From JAEVLT01 sp964484065 (GTDB lineage Bacteria > Bacillota > Bacilli > Bacillales > Cytobacillaceae), in assembly GCA_964484065.1 (NCBI GenBank), contig CAZAEW010000010.1:1-64000 (forward strand): DNA of 64,000 nucleotides. The letters are read 5' to 3'. Below, in pieces: positions 16,627 through 25,106 of this stretch. The notes under the pieces were generated by a model. It had not been told where the DNA came from. It ran no database searches and saw only the letters and a program-made list of their open reading frames with translations. How positions within the stretch are numbered: the first letter of the stretch is position 1; the number at the start of each line of letters is the position of its first letter. The translations under genes and the position numbers were made by a program.

Positions 16627-17742
16627 ATGAAAGATCCCCGCATTGAAAAATTAGCCAAGAATTTAATCCATTATTCTGTTCAGCTCCAAAGCCGCGAAAA
16701 AGTGCTGATTGAAAATTTTGGTCTGCAGCGTGAGCTCGTGACAGCACTTGTCAAAGAAGCCTACGCAGCGGGCGGTTATCCATTTGTTTTATTAAAAGAC
16801 CAGCAGGTTGACCGAGCACTTTTGCTGGGCGCGGAAGAAGAACAATTTTCGATGATGGCTGAATTTGAAGCCAATGTTATGAAGAATATGGATGCCTATA
16901 TCGGCCTGCGTTCCGGTGAAAACATCAATGAGCATGCCGATGTTCCGGACGGCAAGATGAGGATCCATGGCAAGACGATCATGAAAAAAGTACATCAGGA
17001 AATTCGCGTTCCCAAAACAAAATGGGTTGTCCTCCGCTATCCAAACCCTTCGATGGCCCAGCTGGCGAAAATGAGCACAGAAGCCTTCGAAGATTTTTAT
17101 TTTAATGTATGTAATCTTGATTACGGTAAAATGGATCAGGCAATGGACAGCCTTCAGGAATTAATGAACCGTACGGATATGGTCCACATCAAAGGCCCTG
17201 GAACTGATTTAACTTTTTCTATAAAAGGGATTCCCGCGATTAAATGCGCCGGCAGGCTGAATATTCCTGATGGTGAAGTTTATACAGCGCCTGTCAGGGA
17301 TTCCGTTAACGGTTCCATTAGCTATAATACTCCATCCCCTTATCAAGGGTTCACATTTGAAAATGTGAAGCTGACCTTTAAGGATGGGAAGATTGTTGAC
17401 GCCCAGGCAAATGATACAAATAGAATCAATAAAATATTTGATTCAGATGAAGGGGCCCGCTATGTTGGAGAATTTGCCATCGGTGTCAATCCATTTATTC
17501 AAAATCCCATGCAGGATATTCTCTTTGATGAAAAGATTGACGGCAGTTTCCATTTTACCCCGGGACAATGCTATGATGATGCGTTTAACGGCAACCGTTC
17601 CACTATTCACTGGGATATGGTCAACATCCAGCGCCCTGAATATGGAGGCGGGGAAATCTATTTTGATGACGTATTAATTCGCAAGGACGGCCGATTTGTC
17701 CTGCCGGAATTGGAAAAACTGAATCCTGAGAATCTAAAATAA
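16627..17742 (+). CDS. ampS: Aminopeptidase, M29 family
   Basis: Metallo-aminopeptidase of the AmpS/PepS/thermophilic aminopeptidase family, which removes N-terminal residues from peptides in the cytoplasm. 371 residues (B. subtilis AmpS is about 410). Metal-ligand regions of the family are visible: GRLNIPDGEVYTAPVRDSVNG (Glu ligand), the DEGARYVGEFAIGVN stretch, and YDDAFNGNRSTIHWDMV. Start ATG at 16627 after AGGAGG; an upstream in-frame ATG lacks a ribosome site. It ends in a strong terminator followed by repeat copy 2. Confidence 0.93.
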   Translation: MKDPRIEKLAKNLIHYSVQLQSREKVLIENFGLQRELVTALVKEAYAAGGYPFVLLKDQQVDRALLLGAEEEQFSMMAEFEANVMKNMDAYIGLRSGENINEHADVPDGKMRIHGKTIMKKVHQEIRVPKTKWVVLRYPNPSMAQLAKMSTEAFEDFYFNVCNLDYGKMDQAMDSLQELMNRTDMVHIKGPGTDLTFSIKGIPAIKCAGRLNIPDGEVYTAPVRDSVNGSISYNTPSPYQGFTFENVKLTFKDGKIVDAQANDTNRINKIFDSDEGARYVGEFAIGVNPFIQNPMQDILFDEKIDGSFHFTPGQCYDDAFNGNRSTIHWDMVNIQRPEYGGGEIYFDDVLIRKDGRFVLPELEKLNPENLK

Positions 17743-17750
17743 TTTATAGA

Positions 17751-17784
17751 AAAGGATGCCGGGCCTGCGCTCGGCATCCTTTCT
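17751..17784 (+). terminator. Terminator of ampS
   Basis: Perfect 11-bp stem AAAGGATGCCG / CGGCATCCTTT after the ampS stop; the T-run is short (TTTCT). Confidence 0.85.
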
Positions 17785-17792
17785 CAAGATAT

Positions 17793-18059
17793 GAAAGAAT
17801 AAGTTTGGACTTCGAGAATTGTCTAGCTTCACAAGAATAAGCTTCGGAAGCGAAGCATCGCACGAAGGAAAAGCTTTAGCTTTTTCGAGGAGCGCCTAGC
17901 CCCTCAGGGTCAAATAACCTTCGGCTAAAAAAGTCAAAGGGCGGACTTTTTTTGCCGAAGAACATTTGACCATCGGGGCTGAGCACTAAGGGATGCTGCT
18001 TTGAGAATATGCATCGCAAGAACAAGCTGTGCTTGTTCTTAAGGCGCTTACGCTTTTCT
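17793..18059 (-). repeat. Dispersed mosaic hairpin element, copy 2 (inverted)
   Basis: The reverse complement of this stretch matches copy 1: same terminal GGACTTCGAGAATTGTC dyad, same outer arm ending in AGGCGCTTACGCTTTT, and the same core hairpin with changed bases that keep most pairing. It carries an additional ~58-bp module (about 17983-18041) with its own perfect hairpin AAGAACAAGC / GCTTGTTCTT. It fills the 320-bp convergent gap between ampS and murC and starts two bases after the murC stop. Confidence 0.9.
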
Positions 18060-18061
18060 TT

Positions 18062-19360
18062 TTATGACAATTGCTTCTCGTATGCTTCCTGAAACTTTTG
18101 AATATCCCCTGCACCCATAAAAATAATAATGCTGTTATGATGGCGTTCAAGGACATTGGTATGATCTTCTGCCAATATTTCCGCACCCGGGATTTTTTCC
18201 TGCAAGTCTTTAATGGTCAATTTCCCATGGTTTTCACGAACTGACCCAAAGATATCACATAAATAAACTTTATCGGCTTCACATAAGCTTTCTGCGAAAT
18301 TGCCAAGAAAGGCTTGAGTCCGTGAAAATGTATGCGGCTGGAACACGGCCACAATTTCGTTATCCGGATATTTTTGTCTGGCTGCGGAAAGCGTCGCCTT
18401 TATTTCAGTTGGATGGTGCGCATAATCATCGATCAGGATTTGCGACCCCCTCCTTTTTTCGGAAAATCTCCTTTTTACACCTTGGAAGGACATCAATCCA
18501 GTCTTGACAATATCCTCGTCAATTTCTTCATAATGGCAAACAGCAATAACGGCTAAAGAGTTTAAAACATTGTGATCTCCAAAAGTTGGGATGGAGAATG
18601 TATGATAAAAAGTGTTTCGAATAAAAACATCGAATGTTGTGCCTTCTGTTGTTTTTATGATATTTTTAGCCTGGTAATCGTTTTCTTCACCGAATCCATA
18701 GAACAGCACAGGGACTTTGGCTTGGATTTTTTGAAGATGTTCATCATCGCCGCAAGCAAAAATCCCTTTCTTCACCTGAACAGCCATTTGTTGGAATGCA
18801 GAGAAAACATCCTCGATATTGGTGTAATAATCAGGATGATCAAAATCAATATTCGTCATGATGGCGTAGTCTGGAAAATAAGAAAGGAAATGTCTTCTGT
18901 ATTCACAGGCTTCAAAGACAAAATATTCTCCGTCTTTCTCTCCTTTACCGGTTCCGTCTCCGATTAAAAAGGAGGTAGGCTTAGCCCCTTCCATTACATG
19001 TGCAAGCAAACCGGTTGTCGATGTTTTCCCGTGTGCCCCTGTAACCGCAACGCTTGTAAAATTCTGTATAAAGTCTCCAAGAAAGCGGTGGTACCGGACA
19101 ACAGGAAGTCCCAATTTCATCGCCTCCTGAATTTCTTCGTGGGTATCAGGGAAAGCATTTCCTGCTATTATCGTCATTCCCGGTTTGATGTTTTCTTTTT
19201 GAAAGGGAAGGATCTTTATTCCTGATTGTTCAAGAGCAAGTTGAGTGAAAAAGCGCTTTTCGACATCTGACCCCTGCACCTCGAACTGCATATCATGCAG
19301 TATTTGGGCTAGTGCGCTCATTCCCGACCCCTTAATACCTACAAAATGGTAAATAGTCAT
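18062..19360 (-). CDS. murC: UDP-N-acetylmuramate--L-alanine ligase
   Basis: Adds L-alanine to UDP-MurNAc in cytoplasmic peptidoglycan precursor synthesis, using ATP. 432 residues, the normal length. N-terminal nucleotide-fold domain (YHFVGIKGSGMSALAQIL), central Mur ligase P-loop at 108-116 (TGAHGKTST), and the C-terminal domain with DDYAHHPTEI and FQPHTFSRTQ. It is followed downstream by the dispersed repeat. The 280-bp gap upstream holds possible -10 boxes (TATAAT complement at 19517-19522) but weak -35 partners. Confidence 0.97.
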   Translation of the reverse strand: MTIYHFVGIKGSGMSALAQILHDMQFEVQGSDVEKRFFTQLALEQSGIKILPFQKENIKPGMTIIAGNAFPDTHEEIQEAMKLGLPVVRYHRFLGDFIQNFTSVAVTGAHGKTSTTGLLAHVMEGAKPTSFLIGDGTGKGEKDGEYFVFEACEYRRHFLSYFPDYAIMTNIDFDHPDYYTNIEDVFSAFQQMAVQVKKGIFACGDDEHLQKIQAKVPVLFYGFGEENDYQAKNIIKTTEGTTFDVFIRNTFYHTFSIPTFGDHNVLNSLAVIAVCHYEEIDEDIVKTGLMSFQGVKRRFSEKRRGSQILIDDYAHHPTEIKATLSAARQKYPDNEIVAVFQPHTFSRTQAFLGNFAESLCEADKVYLCDIFGSVRENHGKLTIKDLQEKIPGAEILAEDHTNVLERHHNSIIIFMGAGDIQKFQEAYEKQLS

Positions 19361-19640
19361 CTAAAGAACCTCCAACCAACGTCTATCTGTAAATCAGTAT
19401 ATGACATCTGTCTGTATTTGCTAATAAGAGTGAAGAATCAAGGCAGTATCAACATTCAAATAGACTTGTTCTGTTTTATCGTAAGTTTTTTTCATTAAGG
19501 AAAATTACAATTTAGTATTATAACATGAACGTACCCTAAAAACTACCGAGCCGTATTATAATTAAAGAATTTTCGAAGTGTTTTATCTTCAAATTGCTTC
19601 TATGCTTATTTTTACCTGATCATTTTTTATTATGAAAACA

Positions 19641-22262
19641 CTATATGCTTGCTTCTTGGATTGCTTCTAAGTCAGCGGCGGAGATGTAAACCTCGCGGGG
19701 TTTGCTTCCCCTCGCACCTGAAATATATCCTTGCTGCTCCATTAAATCCATTAATCTTGCTGCCCGGTTATACCCGATTTTAAACCTTCTCTGCAGGCTT
19801 GAGGTTGATGCGCATGCCTGGTCGACAACAAATTCGCATGCTTCATAAAAAAGCTCATCCTCTTCCTCGCTAACCTGGGCTTTTTTAAGGAGCTCTTCCT
19901 GTTCAAATAAGTAATCCGGCTCCCGCTGCTCGCGGACAAACCCGACAACGAAGTCAATTTCTTCATCAGATACAAATGTCCCTTGAAGTCTGACTGGCTT
20001 AGATGAGCCATTTTCCAAAAAGAGCATATCGCCGCGGCCAAGCAATTTTTCCGCACCACTGATGTCAATGATCGTCCGCGAATCGATCTGAGAAGAAACA
20101 GAAAAGGCAATCCGGGTTGGAACATTTGCTTTAATTAATCCTGTAATAACATCGACAGAAGGTCTTTGGGTTGCAATAATCAGGTGAATTCCGCATGCTC
20201 TCGCTTTTTGGGCGATCCGGCAAATCGCTTCTTCTACATCAGCAGGGGACATCATCATTAAATCCGCTAACTCATCAATGACTATGACAATAAACGGAAG
20301 CTTATCGGAATACTGTTTATGCTGAATCGCAAGCTCATTAAAGCGATTAATATCACGGACTCCCGTATGTGCAAACAGCTCATAGCGCCGTTCCATTTCC
20401 TCCACTGCCCATTTTAATGCGGCCGTTGCTGCCTTAACATCCGTAATTACCGGGCTGACAAGGTGCGGTATCTTGTTATATGGGGCCAATTCAACCATTT
20501 TCGGGTCAATTAGCAATAATTTTAAGTCTTCCGGACTTGCTTTGTATAATAAGCTGACGAGAATCGAATTGATGCACACGCTCTTTCCTGACCCGGTTGC
20601 ACCGGCAATTAATCCGTGCGGCATTTTTTTCAAATCCGTAACAATCGGTTTACCTGAAATATCAAGTCCTAATACTGCTGTTAATGGTGATTTGGATTCA
20701 GCAAAAATTCTGCTTTGAATGATTTCACTTATTAAGACCGGCCTTGATTTTTGATTTGGAACTTCAATGCCAATTGTATGTTTTCCAGGTATAGGTGCTT
20801 CAATCCTAATATCTCTTGCCGCAAGACTTAATTTAATATCATCTGCCAAATTGGTTACTTTATTGACTTTCACCCCTGGTTCAGGCTGAACCTCAAACCG
20901 GGTAACAGAAGGTCCTTGTGTCACATTAACAACTTTGGCCCCAACGTTAAAGTTTTCAAGTGTTTGATTTAAAATCTGTTCCTGCTCTAAAATCCATTCC
21001 CGGTTCATGACTTCAGCAACTGGAGGATTTAATAATTGATATGAGGGAAATTCAAACCCCCCGCTATCGATTCGAATATCTTCTTGGATTTGGTCCTTTA
21101 CGGGAACTGATTGCTGTTCAACAGGCTGCTTGATTCTTTCCGCCGCCTCGGACTGCAGCTGCTTAATGTTGTTTTCTGGTTTGGCGGCTGCTTCTATCTT
21201 TCGGCCATCCCATTTTTGTTTGTCTTGTTTTAACATCAAGACATTAAATGGAAGATGTGACCGTTTTGGCTCTTCATTTCCTGCTTTCTTTTCATCCTTA
21301 ACCATTTCTGGCTGTTCTGAAACAATTGTCTGAGTAAGGGGTGGTTCATTTCTCTCTTCTTTTTCATCTATTTCCATGATTTCCGCTTGTTTTGTCACAA
21401 GTGTTTCAGGAATAGATTCATCTGTCTTTCTATCTTCTGCCTGAATTTGAATGGTTCCACTCTGTTCAATAAATGTCTCAGAAATGAGCTGATCGATTTT
21501 TTCATCTTTTTCCTCACTCAGAATGACTTCACTCTGTTCAATAAGTGGCTCAAGGATGGGTTGATCGATCTTTTCATCTTTTTCCTCACTCTGAATGACT
21601 TCACTTTGTTCAATAAGTGTCTCAGGGATGGGTTGATCAATCTTTTCATCTTTTTCCTCACTCTGAATGATTTCATTATGTTTAATCATAAGTGTTTCAG
21701 GAATGAATTCATTTTTCATTTCCGCTTTTTCCTGGAATTGAACATATTCAGTTTGTAATTCAATCGGTCGAAGAATTTGGCTGGTAATCTTGTCTGTCAT
21801 TTCCTCCATTGGACTTTCTTGAGTAAGGCTTGGTGAAAAATGAGTTAATTCATGTTCAATAATTGGCTGCCTTGGCCGGCTGAACCCAAAGATCGGTGAT
21901 GGAATTTCAGTCGGGCGAAACGGTCTGCCGCTGTACCGTGTTGTTCTCATTTCCCTGCTGATTTGAACGGTTTCTTTGTTTACTTCTGTTTCCGTACGGG
22001 TGTGTTTTCTCTCTTCTCTTTGCTTTTCCCGATGGGAATGCCGCAAATGTTCCATTTTCTTCTTGTGCTCATCTGGTATGACTGGAAAACGAAAATGGCC
22101 TTTTGGATATTGGTATGAAATTCTGGCATCCAAATCTTTGCTGTGCTCAGAACTATTTTTCATTGCCGGAACGGATATGTTTTCTTTTTTTAATTGATAC
22201 TCCTCATCAAATTCATCTTCCTCTTTTTTAAACTTCTCAAAAAGATTTTGAATCCAGCTCAA
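19641..22262 (-). CDS. sftA: DNA translocase SftA (soluble FtsK/SpoIIIE family)
   Basis: Septum-associated DNA pump that helps clear chromosomal DNA from closing division sites in B. subtilis. 873 residues. It has no membrane domain, a charged N-terminal ~400 residues, then the FtsK motor with Walker A GATGSGKSVCINS and Walker B LPFIVIVIDELADLM. A gamma winged helix at the C-terminus (ASTSSLQRRFKIGYNRAARL) reads DNA orientation. The N-terminal region holds several degenerate copies of a 24-residue Glu/Lys-rich repeat. TTG at 22262 (MSWIQNLFEKF) is chosen for its spacing from AAAGAG. In B. subtilis ytpR lies between sftA and ytpQ; here it does not. Confidence 0.94.
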   Translation of the reverse strand: MSWIQNLFEKFKKEEDEFDEEYQLKKENISVPAMKNSSEHSKDLDARISYQYPKGHFRFPVIPDEHKKKMEHLRHSHREKQREERKHTRTETEVNKETVQISREMRTTRYSGRPFRPTEIPSPIFGFSRPRQPIIEHELTHFSPSLTQESPMEEMTDKITSQILRPIELQTEYVQFQEKAEMKNEFIPETLMIKHNEIIQSEEKDEKIDQPIPETLIEQSEVIQSEEKDEKIDQPILEPLIEQSEVILSEEKDEKIDQLISETFIEQSGTIQIQAEDRKTDESIPETLVTKQAEIMEIDEKEERNEPPLTQTIVSEQPEMVKDEKKAGNEEPKRSHLPFNVLMLKQDKQKWDGRKIEAAAKPENNIKQLQSEAAERIKQPVEQQSVPVKDQIQEDIRIDSGGFEFPSYQLLNPPVAEVMNREWILEQEQILNQTLENFNVGAKVVNVTQGPSVTRFEVQPEPGVKVNKVTNLADDIKLSLAARDIRIEAPIPGKHTIGIEVPNQKSRPVLISEIIQSRIFAESKSPLTAVLGLDISGKPIVTDLKKMPHGLIAGATGSGKSVCINSILVSLLYKASPEDLKLLLIDPKMVELAPYNKIPHLVSPVITDVKAATAALKWAVEEMERRYELFAHTGVRDINRFNELAIQHKQYSDKLPFIVIVIDELADLMMMSPADVEEAICRIAQKARACGIHLIIATQRPSVDVITGLIKANVPTRIAFSVSSQIDSRTIIDISGAEKLLGRGDMLFLENGSSKPVRLQGTFVSDEEIDFVVGFVREQREPDYLFEQEELLKKAQVSEEEDELFYEACEFVVDQACASTSSLQRRFKIGYNRAARLMDLMEQQGYISGARGSKPREVYISAADLEAIQEASI
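21450..21665 (-). repeat. 72-bp tandem repeat inside sftA
   Basis: Three near-identical 24-residue units beginning SEEKDEKIDQ span about residues 203-274 of the longest frame, with more degenerate copies on both sides (about 180-310). They lie in the linker before the motor domain and are probably a length-variable, intrinsically disordered spacer. Confidence 0.85.
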
Positions 22263-22383
22263 AAAAATCACTCTTTCTACTTTACTATCATCAATCTATT
22301 TTATCATTTTCTGAAGATAATTCGACCCTAAATCCGAGAATAGATCGAATGAAGCAGAAGATTGTAATATATAGACAAAATAA

Positions 22384-22412
22384 TAAAGATCACGGCAAAG
22401 GTGATCTTTTCT
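22384..22412 (-). terminator. Terminator of ytpQ
   Basis: Stem AAAGATCAC / GTGATCTTT with a 7-nt loop just after the ytpQ stop; the T-run on the minus strand is interrupted. Confidence 0.65.
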
Positions 22413-22421
22413 TACGTTCAT

Positions 22422-23216
22422 TTAATTATGCTTGTTTTTGCCTAAAATAAAAATGGGCTCCAGTTCTCCATTTTCATATAAAAAGGATAATGCGGTAATC
22501 GGGACGCGCCCGCCGGCAAAAAAGCTCATTGCCATTTGAGCTAAGATATCATACCCGGCATTGTTGCGCACATCGGCAACAATTAATACATCTTGATGCG
22601 GAACAGCAAGAACCATCTTGCCTTTGATTCGTTTTTCGATTTCATTTAAAAATCCTTTATTTAAAATTCGGCTTGCATCATAGCCATCGTTCGTATTGAG
22701 AAAATAAAAAACATTCCCGGCAACCTGATCTTCTTTTAAGCCGGTCGAAAGTGATCTCACATTGAATAAGGCAATTTCCCTGATCCTAGCGGCGCTCCAT
22801 CCTTCTTTTTCGAGCAAACGGTTATCAATTAACCGGTACGTTTTCCCCATATCAAATGCATAATAGACCCTTGTCTCTGCTGTATGTTCATCGGTTAAAA
22901 AAGGAACTCCCTCTTCCGACTCCTTTGGAAAGGATGTGGACCGAATAACTGGAAATATTCTCCGTTCATGGTCGGCTAATTTGACCTCTCCCTCCATCGC
23001 GCGAAGCCCTTCCTCCACGTAATAGACTACTTCATCAATTGCATTTTCTTTTTCACTATGCCACTTTGCAACAATCCCAGGCAGGGATACGGTAATTCCT
23101 TTATGAGTAAGATTGCTTTCAATCCTTAATGTATCTTGGTCCCTGTCATAAATGATCGTTCGATCAGCCCTGTTTAACCGGGATTGTAATTCCTTTTTCA
23201 TTTTGTGAGTATCCAT
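22422..23216 (-). CDS. ytpQ: DUF1444 protein YtpQ
   Basis: 264-residue cytoplasmic protein matching the YtpQ/DUF1444 family in length and in its conserved blocks (DRDQDTLRIE, KGITVSLPGIVAKWHSEKENAIDEVVYYVEEGL). It has no signal peptide or membrane segment. Function is unknown in all Bacillus. It is separated from ytpP by a terminator, although the two form a transcription neighbourhood in B. subtilis. The ribosome site is AGGGAAG. Confidence 0.9.
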   Translation of the reverse strand: MDTHKMKKELQSRLNRADRTIIYDRDQDTLRIESNLTHKGITVSLPGIVAKWHSEKENAIDEVVYYVEEGLRAMEGEVKLADHERRIFPVIRSTSFPKESEEGVPFLTDEHTAETRVYYAFDMGKTYRLIDNRLLEKEGWSAARIREIALFNVRSLSTGLKEDQVAGNVFYFLNTNDGYDASRILNKGFLNEIEKRIKGKMVLAVPHQDVLIVADVRNNAGYDILAQMAMSFFAGGRVPITALSFLYENGELEPIFILGKNKHN

Positions 23217-23246
23217 TTTTCTTCCCTGCTTTCGGTGTTTGCATTT

Positions 23247-23282
23247 AAAAACTCCATCCCAAAAAGAGATGGAGGTTTTTTG
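23247..23282 (-). terminator. Terminator between ytpP and ytpQ
   Basis: Stem AAAAACTCCATC / GATGGAGGTTTTT followed by a T-run on the minus strand. Confidence 0.85.
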
Positions 23283-23286
23283 CTGT

Positions 23287-23601
23287 TTATTTCAATCCTG
23301 CTATAAACGCTTCGATTTCTTCCTTTGTCTTCCTGTCCTTACTGACGAAGCGCCCTAACTCTTTTCCATTCTCATAGGCAATAAAGCTCGGGATTCCATA
23401 TACATCTAATTGTTGACATAAATCAATAAATTCATCACGGTCAACATGTACAAATGAATATTCCTTAAAGTTTGCCTCAATCTCAGGCAATGCTGGTTCG
23501 ATGAACCTGCAATCTCCGCACCAATTGGCAGAAAACAAAAATAAATGTTTTCCTTGACTCTTAAGCTGTTCAAACTGCTCTAAGGACTCTAACTTTTTCA
23601 A
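23287..23601 (-). CDS. ytpP: Thioredoxin-like protein YtpP
   Basis: Thioredoxin-fold protein of 104 residues with the active site SANWCGDCRFIEP and the cis-proline region YGIPSFIAY. WCGDC differs from thioredoxin WCGPC, as in other YtpP proteins, and suggests a different redox partner. Start ATG after GGAGG. It sits downstream of a lipoprotein gene and is followed by its own terminator. Confidence 0.93.
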   Translation of the reverse strand: MKKLESLEQFEQLKSQGKHLFLFSANWCGDCRFIEPALPEIEANFKEYSFVHVDRDEFIDLCQQLDVYGIPSFIAYENGKELGRFVSKDRKTKEEIEAFIAGLK

Positions 23602-23734
23602 TCATCACGCCTCCAAAACCAGGGTCAAAAATGTTCTATAAAAACTATATCAATTCCAGCACATTTTCGTCCAACGATATGCAATCTGTAATAGTTTCCC
23701 CATTTTTGCAAAAAAAACAAAACGCCATCAATTG

Positions 23735-24250
23735 TTATTTTTTGATCGAGACAGAATTGACCATTTTCATCATCGCTTTCGCTTCTTCTTCAAGGCTGCC
23801 CGTGTTTGTTTGAGTGGTTATTTTACTCCCGCCAACTCCGACCGTTAATTCATTTTTATCATCCTGCAATGGATGAATGAGAAGATATCCAAATTTTGAT
23901 TTATTTTTAAAGGTCTCGTTTGTTTCAAGTTTTTTATATTTTGCAGCTGTTGCTTTATATACGACATCACTGGATGCCGATTCTTTCGGATTGATAAACA
24001 GAATATAGGTTTTTGAACCATTTTTGATAATAATATTATTTGGAGATTGATCCTTTACTTCATACCCAAACGGCAAGTAGAAAGAAAACTCACCGCTCCG
24101 ATAATTAGACTTATTGGCCGGCTTATTGTTAAATACCGATTTTACCGCTTGTTTGGCTAAATTACTTTCATTTTTTAAAGAAGTCCCGCATGCACTTAAT
24201 AAAAGGACTGCAAACAATATGATTGAGATTGGCTTAAAGAGCTTACCCAT
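23735..24250 (-). CDS. Putative lipoprotein of unknown function
   Basis: 171 residues. A signal peptide ends in the lipobox LLSAC (Cys21), so it should be acylated and anchored outside the membrane. The mature part is Lys/Asn-rich, with a compact region (GEFSFYLPFGYEVKD ... KTYILFINP) that resembles small lipid-anchored domains, but I recognise no family. AGGAGG precedes the ATG. It lies between a DUF84 NTPase gene and ytpP on the same strand. Confidence 0.85.
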   Translation of the reverse strand: MGKLFKPISIILFAVLLLSACGTSLKNESNLAKQAVKSVFNNKPANKSNYRSGEFSFYLPFGYEVKDQSPNNIIIKNGSKTYILFINPKESASSDVVYKATAAKYKKLETNETFKNKSKFGYLLIHPLQDDKNELTVGVGGSKITTQTNTGSLEEEAKAMMKMVNSVSIKK

Positions 24251-24360
24251 TTTTTCCTCCTAAATGCAAATTTCCCCAGTAATTATCATATCCTTTCTAT
24301 AAGTCCAGCGGCAAGACGGCATCTCTTTTTTTATTGTCAAATTATCAAAAATTCCGTTCT

Positions 24361-24876
24361 TTAGGCTTTCCTTTTTTGATATTGATACTGTCCAATCAGC
24401 ATCTTCGCAATATGTGTAAACATTTCGATTCTGTTTATATACCCATTTGTAAAGATCCCAACTGCCCCTTCGTTTTTGCGGACATTTTGTTTTTTGGCAT
24501 AATCATCCATTACAGGGCCAAGTTCTTCGCCCGCTCTTAGCTTTATGGCAATTTCTTCAGGGAGAAGAAGTCTGGCTCCTCCCGCTATGATCAGATCCAA
24601 ATTGGAGGAAGCAAGGGCACCCCAGTTGCAAAGCATCAGCCCGCTGCTCGTTTCCTGCACTCCGCCTTCAAGTCCAATCCCTAATAATCCGTTCCCCTTT
24701 TTCAAAGCATTTAGAGCCCGATTTTTCGCTCCTTCTATCGTCTCCTCATCAGAAAAAGGCTGCTCGCTCACACCAGAGGGAATATCCATTGAGACAAATT
24801 CAAATCCCCCATCGGAAAAGGCATTTTTTACCGCCAACACTTTAGCTGGATTTTTGGAACCAATAATAATCTTCAT
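24361..24876 (-). CDS. DUF84 family NTPase (inosine/xanthosine triphosphatase-like)
   Basis: 171 residues beginning MKIIIGSKNPAKVLAVKNAF, the typical DUF84/YjjX N-terminus. Also conserved are EQPFSDEETIEGAKNRA, GIGLEGGV and the NEGAVGIFTNG block. Family members hydrolyse non-canonical ITP/XTP and so clean the nucleotide pool. Start ATG after AGGAGAG. Repeat copy 3 ends only some 20 bases upstream, so its promoter or leader must involve that element. Confidence 0.88.
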   Translation of the reverse strand: MKIIIGSKNPAKVLAVKNAFSDGGFEFVSMDIPSGVSEQPFSDEETIEGAKNRALNALKKGNGLLGIGLEGGVQETSSGLMLCNWGALASSNLDLIIAGGARLLLPEEIAIKLRAGEELGPVMDDYAKKQNVRKNEGAVGIFTNGYINRIEMFTHIAKMLIGQYQYQKRKA

Positions 24877-24898
24877 CCAAGTTCTCTCCTATCATGCT

Positions 24899-25060
24899 AA
24901 GAAAAGCGCAAGCGCCTTGCCCAGCCACGATGGTTATTTGACCCTGAGGGGCTAGGCGCTCCTCGAAAAAGCTAAAGCTTTTCCTTCGTGCGATGCTTCG
25001 CTTCCGAAGCTTATTCTTGTGAAGCTGGACAATTCTCAAAGTCCAAACTTTTATACTTTA
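24899..25060 (+). repeat. Dispersed mosaic hairpin element, copy 3 (short form)
   Basis: Begins AAGAAAAGCGCAAGCGCC and ends GGACAATTCTCAAAGTCC like copy 1, in the same orientation. The central ~50-bp core hairpin of copy 1 is missing: copy 1 reads GATGGT...AAGGTTATTTGACC, copy 3 reads GATGGTTATTTGACC, so the loss is between two GGT repeats. The GCTTCG / CGAAGC hairpin is perfect here. It lies between ytoP and the DUF84 gene, in the 5' region of the latter. Confidence 0.9.
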
Positions 25061-25066
25061 CTTATG

Positions 25067-25098
25067 AAAAAAGGAGGCATTCGAAAACGCCTCCTTTA
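25067..25098 (-). terminator. Terminator of ytoP
   Basis: Stem AAAGGAGGC / GCCTCCTTT with a TTTTTT run on the minus strand, nine bases after the ytoP stop. Confidence 0.88.
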
Positions 25099-25106
25099 TG
25101 GATTGA

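Noticed and set aside
21387..21758. 123-residue plus-strand frame opposite sftA
   Set aside because: It is the antisense of the 72-bp repeat region of sftA; repeat periodicity keeps it open.
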